A stretch of 17,595 bases of DNA, taken from Smittium culicis (lineage: Eukaryota; Kickxellomycota; Harpellomycetes; Harpellales; Legeriomycetaceae). Position numbers and translations under genes: made by a program. The notes below the pieces were generated by a model that was given only the letters and a program-made list of their open reading frames with translations, did not search any database and had not been told where the DNA came from. Shown in pieces: positions 9,138 through 17,595 of the stretch. The DNA lies in the NCBI GenBank assembly GCA_001970855.1, contig LSSN01000998.1, forward strand, positions 1 through 17,595. Reading direction: 5' to 3'. Position 1 is the first letter of the stretch. Each line of letters starts with the position of its first letter.

Positions 9138-12092
9138 TTAATTCCAATGGAAAGCTTCAATGCTATAAAGTGCATCAAATTCTGAAAGACCGTGTCTAGG
9201 GCTTTTTCTTGAATCTTTAGAGTTCACAGTATTTTTTGATCTATCACTTTTAGGATTCAGAGAATTAACAATTGGGCTAATGTGTGGAACTATGTACTTG
9301 ATCAAATAATCTGTTGAAACAGAAGAGAAATCCAAAGTTCGATCAATGAAAACGAGCAAGTCTTCAGACTGATAAAGCTTATCTAAAACAAGCAAATTCA
9401 TGTGACTATCAATAATCAAGTTCAACCAAACAATGCTATGTTGGGTCCTATCTTGAAGTTTTCTAGAAATTTCTTTGGAATTTTTCAATTCAGCTCCAAT
9501 ATATCGAAGTTTAGAGCTTGAATCTTTGGCAACAGACAGAATGTTTATATAATTTTCAAGAGTATCGCTAAATAATTCAACAGGCGATTTTTGATCCAAA
9601 GATTCATATACCCATGATTCTAGTAGCCATAAACACAAAAACACTGCAAAAGATTCCATTTTAGACAAACACGATCGCAATCTTTGTTCATTAACTGGGG
9701 AAATTATTGACTTGTAAAGTAGTATAGAAAAGATCTCAACAATTTTTGAATCAGTTTCGGAGAGATCTACTGAAGTTTTGTGTTGTAATACATGACCAGT
9801 TTTATTTGTTTTTTTACCTTTCTTGCCTTTCTTGCTCTTTTTGCCTTTATTGAAGAAGGGATCTCTTTTTTTGCTGCGGAAATAGCTTATTACGTCTTGT
9901 TTTTTATTAATTTTTTCTGAGACTGATGAAATCAGATCTACTATATCACTTTCCGTAACGTCTTGTACTTTTTCCAAAACTAGTATGATAACGCTGAAAA
10001 TGTATTGATCTATTTCATCACCATCAAATAGGTATTTTTTCAAAGATTGGATAAGTGTTATGTCGCCTTTTACTAAATAGTATGATATCAAGCCTTTAGC
10101 CAGTAAAAATTCCAAAAAACCTAGTTTGAATCTACTCTGATCCAAGGAATTGATAATGATATTAACACAAGAGGTAATAAAGAACGGTGAAGGAGAGCTG
10201 TCATTAACAAAGCCTATAAAATGATTGATAAAGATAGCCAAATCTTCTTCCTTGAGGACTAAAAGATAGTTTAAAAGTTTGTTTTCTGTTTTCTGGTCAT
10301 CGATATTAGACTTTATTAGCTTGACTAGCTTGGAGCTGATAGGGTTTTGTGACATTAAAAGTGATCTTATAGAACTAAAAGGTGCAATGTTTGACCCAGA
10401 AGGAGTGAGTTTATAGTTTTCAGTAAAAAAATCAGATTCTTTAATATTAGGGTCTTTATTCCTATTCAATTCAATAGAAAGTGCCAAACTGAATTTAGGA
10501 AGCTCGAAGTTTACCAAGAAAGTGGTTGTTGTCCATGAAGTATAGCCTGATTCATTAATAATACCAAAAGACCCAACAATACCTATTACTTTGTTTGTTG
10601 ATCCAGAAAAATTATTATTTTCAGAGTCAGTTGGCGAGTTTATCAGTTTTGCTTGATAATAAACTCTGATAGAAAGATTTTCAGAATTTGAAGTCAATAA
10701 ATTATAAATGTTAATATCTGGTATGCGTAGTTCATTTAGAATTATACTGTGCTTCAAATCCCAAACAGTAATATTATGCGAAGCCTTGCCCTTAGAATCA
10801 ATCCTAAGTCCAATAACTGCAGTAATGCTATTTTGAAGATCGACAATATAAACTGGTTGTTCGTTTTCAAACCTTGCTTTTGATAATATTTCATTCAGAG
10901 GATATTTAAGGTTACTCCAGGAAGATTGTTCATTGAACCCAAGGTATCCTGTTAGAGAAAAGCTTTTTTTGATAATTAAATTTTTTTTTTCCGTACTATG
11001 GATTTTAATATTGTTTGATGAAGCTAGCTCTGTATCAACGAAATCCCCACGACTATTAAAAAGCCTAACATTCTTTAAACTGTCATCAATATGAGAAGAT
11101 CTAGGCATTTCATCACCGATTTGTGGCAAATTGTAAGTATTGATGAGGTTAAGTTCGAATGAATTTAGGTCAAAGGAATGCTCTAAAATGTAGCCAGAGT
11201 GATGCTTATCTTTATTCAAAGATGTCAGTACAAGTAAAATCTTTGGATCTATTGTTAAATTTTTATTTTTGTAGTTTGAAGGTGTTGTAGGCTTAGCTCT
11301 TTTAAAGTCAAATTTGCAGCTTATAACTTTAAATTCAACTGACTTATCTTTTGAATCCTTGTATGCTGGGAAAGTAAATAAAATTTTCTTAAGATCACCA
11401 CTTAGAATTCGTATTGACGAATCCCTGAATAAAACTAGTAGAACCAGTCCAATTTCGGTATCAATAGGCTCAATAAGATATATTTTGGATTTTATTCCAG
11501 AGAACAAAGTTTTGGGAATTTTTATAAGCTGTTCGAGATTTTGATTTGAGTCTTTTACGTCAGTCCATCTCCAAATAGATTTACCCTCAGCACCTTTTGG
11601 TATTTCAAGTGATTTATCTAAAGCTGCAAACAGATACCCGTTAACATTAACTTTGTCTTCTTTAATTTCAGACGCAGATTCTTTGCTAGAAAACTTAAAA
11701 TATTTTATTTCTGAGGAAAACTCAGGTTTTCCTGGAAGATTCCATTCTTTCAGCACCTTTTGGCTGCTCATATCTACAATTTTAGCACCCTGGCCTTGTA
11801 CAGTTGATAGATAAACATTTTCAAAATCGAAAAGAGATGAACCCAAACTTGGAATATAGGTATTTTCAGGAATATTTTTTGAAATATCTTCGCTTGAATC
11901 GCCATCAATGTTATTAGTTTGGGAGTTTATTATGATATCCTTCTTTAGATCAGAAGTTGGTTGAATAGAAGAGTTTTTGGAGCTTGCAATTTTTCCTATT
12001 CGAACAGGGAAATTAGACATGAATGTGGTATTACTATAGTTAACCAGCCCAACTGATCTTGAAATTATGATTTTCTTCTTATCCATCGCCAT
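9138..12092 (-). CDS. NOL11/Utp8-like nucleolar ribosome-biogenesis protein
   Basis: Single-exon, 984 residues. The N-terminal half (to about 560) is beta-rich with WD-like blades, for example IWRWTD near 175 and ITVWDLKH near 443. The C-terminal half is helical. A Lys/Gly cluster (KKSKKGKKGKK, about 747-760) looks like a nucleolar localisation signal. Two C-terminal blocks recall metazoan NOL11: WLNLIIDSH near 889 (compare W-x-x-LLLDAH) and the near-terminal LYSIEAFHW (compare LYSIEVLEL). NOL11, with Utp8 its yeast counterpart, belongs to the UTP-A/t-UTP part of the small-subunit processome and acts in rRNA transcription and early pre-18S processing. Length is greater than human NOL11, partly through Ser/Asn-rich inserts. 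Start: the first Met is followed by Ala-Met, so Met3 is an alternative. The match is recalled from family knowledge, not an alignment run. Confidence 0.65.
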   Translation of the reverse strand: MAMDKKKIIISRSVGLVNYSNTTFMSNFPVRIGKIASSKNSSIQPTSDLKKDIIINSQTNNIDGDSSEDISKNIPENTYIPSLGSSLFDFENVYLSTVQGQGAKIVDMSSQKVLKEWNLPGKPEFSSEIKYFKFSSKESASEIKEDKVNVNGYLFAALDKSLEIPKGAEGKSIWRWTDVKDSNQNLEQLIKIPKTLFSGIKSKIYLIEPIDTEIGLVLLVLFRDSSIRILSGDLKKILFTFPAYKDSKDKSVEFKVISCKFDFKRAKPTTPSNYKNKNLTIDPKILLVLTSLNKDKHHSGYILEHSFDLNSFELNLINTYNLPQIGDEMPRSSHIDDSLKNVRLFNSRGDFVDTELASSNNIKIHSTEKKNLIIKKSFSLTGYLGFNEQSSWSNLKYPLNEILSKARFENEQPVYIVDLQNSITAVIGLRIDSKGKASHNITVWDLKHSIILNELRIPDINIYNLLTSNSENLSIRVYYQAKLINSPTDSENNNFSGSTNKVIGIVGSFGIINESGYTSWTTTTFLVNFELPKFSLALSIELNRNKDPNIKESDFFTENYKLTPSGSNIAPFSSIRSLLMSQNPISSKLVKLIKSNIDDQKTENKLLNYLLVLKEEDLAIFINHFIGFVNDSSPSPFFITSCVNIIINSLDQSRFKLGFLEFLLAKGLISYYLVKGDITLIQSLKKYLFDGDEIDQYIFSVIILVLEKVQDVTESDIVDLISSVSEKINKKQDVISYFRSKKRDPFFNKGKKSKKGKKGKKTNKTGHVLQHKTSVDLSETDSKIVEIFSILLYKSIISPVNEQRLRSCLSKMESFAVFLCLWLLESWVYESLDQKSPVELFSDTLENYINILSVAKDSSSKLRYIGAELKNSKEISRKLQDRTQHSIVWLNLIIDSHMNLLVLDKLYQSEDLLVFIDRTLDFSSVSTDYLIKYIVPHISPIVNSLNPKSDRSKNTVNSKDSRKSPRHGLSEFDALYSIEAFHWN

Positions 12093-13135
12093 TGAATTGA
12101 GTATAATTATCTAATAAAATAAGTGGATGGGGAAAATTATAAGTTCTTTTGAAAGACTGCTTGCCTTTATGCGAAATCAAAAATATGCTTCCTATGAATT
12201 TTTTTTTTCACGTTTATAGCCAAAAAAATTTTTTTTTGATTCGAAAATTTAAGCTTTAATTATTGGCCAGGCTTTGGCCAATAGAGTTATTTTCTTTACA
12301 ATACTTTTCAACTAATCAAACAATAGCAATTTTATCAAAGAACTATAATTTTTTTTATAATTTCATAATAAAAGTTGCTTTCCAATTTGGTAGACAGCTT
12401 TTGTCATGTCTCTAATAATCAACTATAATCAATTTTTCCGAATAAACTCTTAAATTCTTAAATTCATACTGGTATTGGGTTACTTAAATCTAACATCAAA
12501 TAGAAAGCATATTTTAAATGATTAGCGAATAATTAATCCTAATCTTTAAAGGAACATTTCCTTCAAAGGCTATTTAATATATTAGAATAATATACGAAGA
12601 GAGCAGATTTAGACACAACGAGCTACAGTGTAAGAAATCGCAAGAATAATTAATTTCTAATGAAAAAGTAATCACTTATATTTATATGATAATACTTGCA
12701 AAATTAAATGAATAATGGAAAATTTTAATTGCCTATCCAATTCTCCAATGACATTATTAAAAATAATATATATTTGGTTCAATAGCATTTAGATGCTACA
12801 AATTGTATACATTTTGTATAATCTAGGATACAAGTAGAAATCCTTATATTATTTTAAATACATTTTTAATCATTTCAAGAAATCAAAAATTTCTAAAAAA
12901 CCAGTCTCACTATTATTCATTGGTACAAGCGTAAAAGCTGTTTTATATTGTAATTTAATTCACAACCACCCTTCTATCTAATGCAAGAATTATTTCTATT
13001 TTTAATTAGTGCTTTTAAAGTATTTGATATAATTTTGAAAGATAGATGAATTTCAAAAATATTTAAACTGATAATAATTAGATTTATTTCATTTGATTTT
13101 TAACAATGTAAAAAAAAAAAACAGTTCCGGTCAAC
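12093..13135. other. Intergenic region and promoter of the NOL11-like gene
   Basis: Apart from the CCAAT hairpin I see only AT-rich sequence, with no open frame to call. The right end should contain the 3' UTR of the minus-strand secreted-protein gene. Confidence 0.5.
12261..12283 (-). promoter_or_regulatory. Paired CCAAT boxes in a perfect 9-bp inverted repeat
   Basis: TATTGGCCA (12261-12269), the five bases GGCTT, then TGGCCAATA (12275-12283). Each arm carries a CCAAT box, in opposite orientations, the classic site of the HAP/NF-Y complex. It lies about 170 bp upstream of the start of the minus-strand NOL11-like gene, a usual distance for a CCAAT box. It is markedly GC-rich against its flanks, which argues for selection. 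Confidence 0.5.
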
Positions 13136-13780
13136 TTAATAATAATGAATGACTTTACAGTTTGCATTTATATAATTTAATTCTACTTTATTTGTAGATA
13201 TGTAGTTTTTAAACTCATGGTTAGTATCGCCACAGTTAAAATAAGTAAAACACTCTCCTTTTCTAGAAACGTGTTTTAGACAATATCCTCTTTGGTTGTC
13301 TTTGATTAGTCTAAACATATAAATCATTGCAAGCTGAGTTTCATTCGTATCATTAAAATCTTTACAACTGACAGAAATATCCAATGAATTTTTACTCAAA
13401 TCATTAGGCCTTTTCTCAAAAGTAATGTTGCATCGATTTCCTTTGCATCTACTTTTGATCTTATTCTTGACTTCAAAAAAATCCGAAGGGTTGAAGCAAG
13501 GTAAATAATTATTTTTATTTATACTATATCTAAAAATATCCTTGTCTATTTTATGGCTTTTTATATCACGTTCAAGTCTATTAGCTTTTCTACCCTTAGA
13601 TGAGGTTTTTTTAATCGGTCCTGCAGATGAATTCCTTGATATTTTTTTCTTCGAGTAAGAATTATTTCTAGTGTCATTTTTAACCATATTTATTCTATTC
13701 CCAATATCTTGAGAATAAACCACAAAAACGAGAATGTAAACTATAAATGAAAATTTCATAGAGAAAAATTTAAATTTCAT
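13136..13780 (-). CDS. Small secreted cysteine-rich protein, unknown function
   Basis: 214 residues, family not recognised. Residues 1-24 form a signal peptide with a hydrophobic core (about 10-22, FSFIVYILVFVVY) and probable cleavage near VYS-Q24. Residues 25-85 are Lys/Arg/Asn/Ser-rich and cysteine-free, like a pro-region. Residues 90-214 contain eight cysteines (95, 112, 117, 139, 167, 177, 183, 208), an even number consistent with four disulfides. N-glycosylation sequons occur at 35, 39, 50, 118, 143 and 146. No membrane segment follows the signal, so secretion or cell-wall location is inferred. Met8 is an alternative start with a tighter signal peptide, and a TATATAAA only about 20 bp upstream of the first ATG slightly favours it. 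Small, basic, secreted and Cys-rich proteins are common among fungal host-interaction proteins, but nothing here proves that role. Confidence 0.65.
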   Translation of the reverse strand: MKFKFFSMKFSFIVYILVFVVYSQDIGNRINMVKNDTRNNSYSKKKISRNSSAGPIKKTSSKGRKANRLERDIKSHKIDKDIFRYSINKNNYLPCFNPSDFFEVKNKIKSRCKGNRCNITFEKRPNDLSKNSLDISVSCKDFNDTNETQLAMIYMFRLIKDNQRGYCLKHVSRKGECFTYFNCGDTNHEFKNYISTNKVELNYINANCKVIHYY

Positions 13781-13798
13781 TTTAATAAGTTGTATTTT

Positions 13799-13806
13799 TT
13801 ATATAA
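13799..13806 (-). promoter_or_regulatory. Possible TATA box of secreted-protein gene
   Basis: On the minus strand it reads TATATAAA, about 20 bp before the first ATG. A start site 25-30 bp further on would fall at or just past that ATG and before Met8. Chance occurrence is likely in AT-rich DNA. Confidence 0.25.
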
Positions 13807-14625
13807 ATATATTTTCTATGAATTAATTTTGATAGATACTAAAGAAAATTTTATTATGAAATATAGCTACTTATATTTATATTTTAAAACTGAATAATGT
13901 ATAAGAGTATCAGTAATTGTTTCATTAATTTTATTAAATAAATACCATCATTATAAGTATTATTTTTTTCAATCCATATTAAAAAACCCCCAATATCTTA
14001 AAATATTGACCACTTTAGTATTTTTTAGTGATCACCCATACAATAAATATTTATTTAATAGTGGTCGTAGGCGATATCTACCCGTTTAATCGATAAAAGC
14101 ATAGTCATGGGAATAAAACATATGTTTCAGTTGATTTATATTTTTTAAGGCCAATTGATGAAACAAGTTTAAATTATCTTACATACTTGTTATAGATTCA
14201 ATAATATATTTTTCTTTGGTACATTAATTCAAAAAAATTAACAATTTAATTTCTTGATTTGATTTTCAATAAATTTACCTGATGTTAACTAATAAATTTT
14301 AATAAAATTTTTTTTCTAAAAATGGTAAAAAGAAACAGTATTTCACAATTCAATAAGTTGAGACCCGCATTAAAACTAGTAAAAAATTTTATAAATTATC
14401 ACTTGATATTGTCTATTTTCGTTAAAAAATAAATATTAGAATTATTTGAGTTATTATAGCAATTATTTTAAATTTGATTACTAGAGCAGACTATTTAAAC
14501 TTTGATACGAAAACTGATTTGAATAAATAAAAAATATAAGAATTAATGTTATCCGCTTTGTTGAAGAATGGTCTATACAAAATTTTTTATCATATAAAGC
14601 CCAAAATCTGCAAGATAAAATGTCT

Positions 14626-14702
14626 TACAGGTTAGCATAATGGTTAGATGATTGAATCTTAGATTTTCACACTAAAAACGTGTCCTTTAAATTTACCTAT
14701 CA
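14626..14702 (+). pseudogene. tRNA-like relic
   Basis: TAGCATAATGG (14633-14643) fits the Pol III A box and the start of a tRNA D arm. CAT/ATG pair around the loop AATGGTTAG. TGAAT and TTTCA then form a four-of-five-pair stem around the seven-base loop CTTAGAT, with U33 and a would-be UAG anticodon. The first seven bases pair at five of seven positions with ACCTATC at 14696-14702. The T arm is not formed: only a weak TTTAAAT resembles a B box. A decayed tRNA, a tRNA-derived SINE head, or chance are all possible. Confidence 0.25.
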
Positions 14703-16870
14703 AATAGAGAAACCAAATAAATATTAAATTCAAACAAATAAACATTTTTTAAATTACATTGATCCTGTTTACTAATTTACAATTTTCAAATAATATGTTC
14801 AATTCAAGAATTTTTTAAGGCATATTAATTTGAAACGCTAATATAGCTCAACTATTCATTCAAACTTAAGCCTGGTGAAGATATTAAAACTAGGTTGCAT
14901 TATTTGTTATTTCATTTGGCTTAATTTCAATAATTTCATTTATTTAATTTATTGTTGAAAATTTTCACAACTCTATAAGTAAATAATATATAAAAGTTTA
15001 ACAAAAAAAATTAAGCCTGATATGTATAAATTTGAAATTGAAAAAGTAAAAAGGTTAACATGAACACTACTCTTTACTTGAGACTCAATTATTTACTAAA
15101 AAGATTTAAATCGAGTTTATTTCACTATTGAAGAAATTTGTGCTAAATTTTTCTGGAACAAGGGAAACGGACGTACTTTTGGAATTAGTATCTGATATAA
15201 AATGATTAAATTAAACCTATAATACCAAAGCTCGGAGAATTTATTTTATATATAAAAATTCCAAATTATATCGCTGTAAGTTTAATTAGAAAAATTTAAG
15301 CAAATTCTCACTTATATTCATACTACCGAGTAAAAATAATATTTTTTCAATTTATCATTAACTATTGAATTCTCTAACTTGATAAAATTTTCTCGGTTTA
15401 TATGATAAATATATAACATAAAATTCAAAACTAATTTTATTATAATTTTTTAGTTTTTTAGTTTTTTAATCATCTATTCTAAATTCATTTTCCCTCATTA
15501 TAGTTATTTTTTTAATAGATTTTAATATTGGAAAATCATTCTCTTTTATTTAGATTTAAAAAGTAGTAAATTTAATAGATCTTTTTGATTTATATTTAGT
15601 GTAATAAAAACACAACTAAATCACATTCGTACATCAACTAGTTGTATTAACCTTATAAACCATAATTGAACATAAACTATAAAATCTAACTCGTAATATA
15701 AAAATTTATGATCACTTGGTACTGTGAAATATTTTTTATTATATCAAACTATCTTTTGTACTATTTAGATATAATTCAATAAAATAAACCATTCTACTCG
15801 AAATCATATTTTATGTGGAATATAATTGACAATGAACAAAATTTTAAAAAATAATCATTTAAATAGGATTATAAATGGCTCAAACCTTGAAGTAACCTAA
15901 TATTTGGATTTTATAGTTTTCAATTTGAAGATTGATTTTACAACTGTGTTTAGATTTTTTCAAAAGTAATTTTTTCAAATCGATATTTTGGTTTTTTTTT
16001 ATTAAGAAATATACATTGTTTCTAAATTAAATATAAAGAGTATAATTAACAGTTTAAATTATTGTAAATTGAATCTAAAGTGCAATTATTAAATTTCGAA
16101 TGACCAGTTAAATGAGAAAAATAGTTCCAAAGTATCATAATTATATATAAATGATTTGTGAAAATGATACCAGAAATTAAAATCAGACAGATAAATGCGG
16201 AAATAGATATATTATAAAAAATAATTTTTCATTAAATAATGCTTTTGATTGATATTGGTTATTGGTTTTAATTTATCAGAAATCGCTATATTAAAACTTT
16301 TATAATTAGTATATTTTAAAAAAATTTTATAATCTCATGTCAAAAAAAACAATAATTAATGTTTATTAGTATTTTGGATAAAATAAGATTTTTAAACATT
16401 CCTAATTGCTATAGAAACTTAGTTTTCTGAAGTTAATTCAAATTAATCACATTTTATATGCTTGAAGCGTTATACAAAAATTAAATTATAACTAATTTTT
16501 TTACAAAAATATTATTAGTAAGGTGTAATAATTAATTGTTGTATTCCGACACACTTTATTTGTCAGTATAAAAATCAACGTTTCAATTATTTAGTAAATT
16601 TTTATTTAATTGATAAAAACTATTAGTAAAATAAATAAATTGTTAATTTTACTGTGTATGAACATGTATTCGAGAATATCTATGAAAGAAATGTTTCACA
16701 ACTTATAATATTGCTAAAATAAAATCGCTTAATATATTAGTATCAAATAAATAAAACATAACATTATGTAAAATAAGGTTTTCACAATGAATTGAATTAA
16801 TAGAAAAATTGAAACGCTATTCATTTCTGCAAATTATATTAACAACTATAAAATATTCGTAACATTAACA

Positions 16871-17190
16871 TTAATCTAAACCTAATTGCTCTCGTCGATA
16901 GAAACGCTCTGTATAAAAAATAAGTGATTTTTTTAATTTTTTTCTATAAATATAATTTTTAAACCATAATATAGAGAATAACTCTAATGCATATATATAT
17001 GAAAAGGTTTTGATATCTGGTGGCCCATTTTTTCTAAAGAACTTTCGCCTCAACAGAATTAGCAATGTACTTATGGTTTGTTTGAGATTCCGAGATATGA
17101 TGTGATTCTTTAGTCTTGGTTTAGTTGTGATGAGATGAAGTTTGATGTAATTATTTTTCTTTTTTTGAGTAAGACGGGGTGGGGTTATTT
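16871..17190 (-). other. Open frame without ATG, possible gene fragment
   Basis: On the minus strand the frame is free of stops for about 107 codons, ending at TAA 16871-16873, yet it contains no ATG. The last 64 codons begin at a TTG. The product is basic and aromatic-rich, with KNGPPDIKTF, YIYALELFSILW and a C-terminal RFYRREQLGLD. No family is recognised. It could be an internal exon, a relic of a transposase or other gene, or chance. Its local GC content is above that of the region to its left. It is not a credible stand-alone bacterial-style gene. Confidence 0.2.
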
Positions 17191-17301
17191 AATGCTACAG
17201 ATGTTTTTATTTTTTTATTTTTTTCCGTTTAATATCAATAAAGCTAATTAATAAAGTAAAGTAAAGTAAAAAGTTAAAAAATCATTTATTTGGGTGTGGT
17301 A
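17191..17301. repeat. AT-rich spacer with TAAAG microsatellite
   Basis: Contains about four TAAAG-type units at 17252-17273. Nothing else is seen. Confidence 0.5.
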
Positions 17302-17595
17302 TTAACCCATTCCTGCCCAACTATCTTTAAAAATACGAATTTATTGATTCGTTTATGATTAAAAAGTTTATTTAAAATTTACAGCCAAATCTACATCTAC
17401 TAACAAATGATTGAGCCTTGTAAATAAATTATTTTAATTGATTACAGCTGGATATATGGAAAACTAAATACGAACCAGTCCTTATATAGTGTTTAGTATT
17501 AGCATGTATAAAATTGTAAAAAATATTAATATCTAACGAAAGTCATTAATTTTTTTTAGCAAATAAAAATTTCTAAATGAGACGATTAAATGGGA
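17302..17595. mobile_element. Left end of a second piggyBac-like element, cut by the window edge
   Basis: TTAA at 17302-17305 followed by CCCATTCCTG. Positions 17301-17352 align without a gap to 7286-7337 at about 43 of 52 positions, including the identical 17-base block with the CGAAT...ATTCG palindrome at 17336-17352. Beyond this, similarity is only patchy. No matching right end (GGG then TTAA) is visible before the window ends, so the element is longer than the first copy or continues outside. Its terminal ten bases match the right end of the first element at nine of ten positions when inverted. Confidence 0.5.

Larger units (their letters stand above)
13781..16870. other. Very AT-rich gene-free region, about 3.1 kb
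   Basis: No frame on either strand is convincing. I see a near-palindrome at 13991-14008, an inverted GACCACT/AGTGGTC pair (14008-14014 and 14060-14066), the tRNA-like relic near 14626, and a short TTTTTTAG repeat around 15446-15468. It appears poorer in GC than the left intergenic region. Confidence 0.5.

Noticed and set aside
8987..9178. 63-codon minus-strand frame overlapping the 3' end of the NOL11-like gene
   Set aside because: It overlaps in another frame, is hydrophobic and AT-driven, and shows no support as a separate gene.
11314..11544. 76-codon + strand frame inside the NOL11-like gene
   Set aside because: It lies wholly antisense to a 984-codon frame with family-specific motifs.
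14060..14110. GTAGGCGATATCTACCC recalls the start of 5S rRNA
   Set aside because: Only about nine consecutive bases agree with fungal 5S. The internal control region and the 3' half do not follow.
1..17595. CRISPR array, toxin-antitoxin, prophage or other bacterial defence system
   Set aside because: No regular spacer-repeat array, no bacterial gene structure, and clear spliceosomal introns show this is eukaryotic nuclear DNA.

Overview
The window is very AT-rich nuclear DNA of a eukaryote. One gene has three short introns, the intergenic spaces run to kilobases, and there are no bacterial-type operons or ribosome-binding sites. The protein set fits a fungus with a respiring mitochondrion: a mitochondrial PPR protein, a nucleolar NOL11/Utp8-type ribosome-assembly factor, a J-domain protein with a tail anchor, and a small secreted cysteine-rich protein. 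An early-diverging AT-rich fungal lineage is my best guess, based on composition and protein style only; no marker gene in the window proves it.

Layout. 1-180: a promoter-like segment in which almost every TTC/GAA triplet falls on one 5-bp register, a heat-shock-element array probably serving a gene beyond the left edge. 181-3251: about 3 kb with no supportable gene, holding an 18-bp palindrome and small GC-rich repeat islands. 3252-5590 (+): a four-exon PPR gene whose first exon encodes a mitochondrial presequence and ends at a non-canonical GC donor. 5591-7736: intergenic, with a cluster of repeat structures at about 6.7-7.5 kb (GC-richer relic, three 20-bp tandem units, two hairpins, and a roughly 190-bp piggyBac-like MITE). 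7737-8546 (+): J-domain protein. 8547-9137: convergent 3' spacer. 9138-12092 (-): NOL11/Utp8-like protein, with a CCAAT hairpin about 170 bp upstream of its start. 13136-13780 (-): secreted eight-cysteine protein. 13781-16870: 3 kb of extremely AT-rich DNA with a tRNA-like relic. 16871-17190 (-): an open frame lacking an ATG. 17302 to the right edge: a second copy of the transposon end.

The genes do not form one pathway. Three are housekeeping (mitochondrial RNA metabolism, chaperone partner, ribosome biogenesis). The secreted protein is the only clearly lineage-specific one. The most notable observations are the phased heat-shock-element array, the matched transposon ends 10 kb apart, the GC-AG intron, and the secreted protein.
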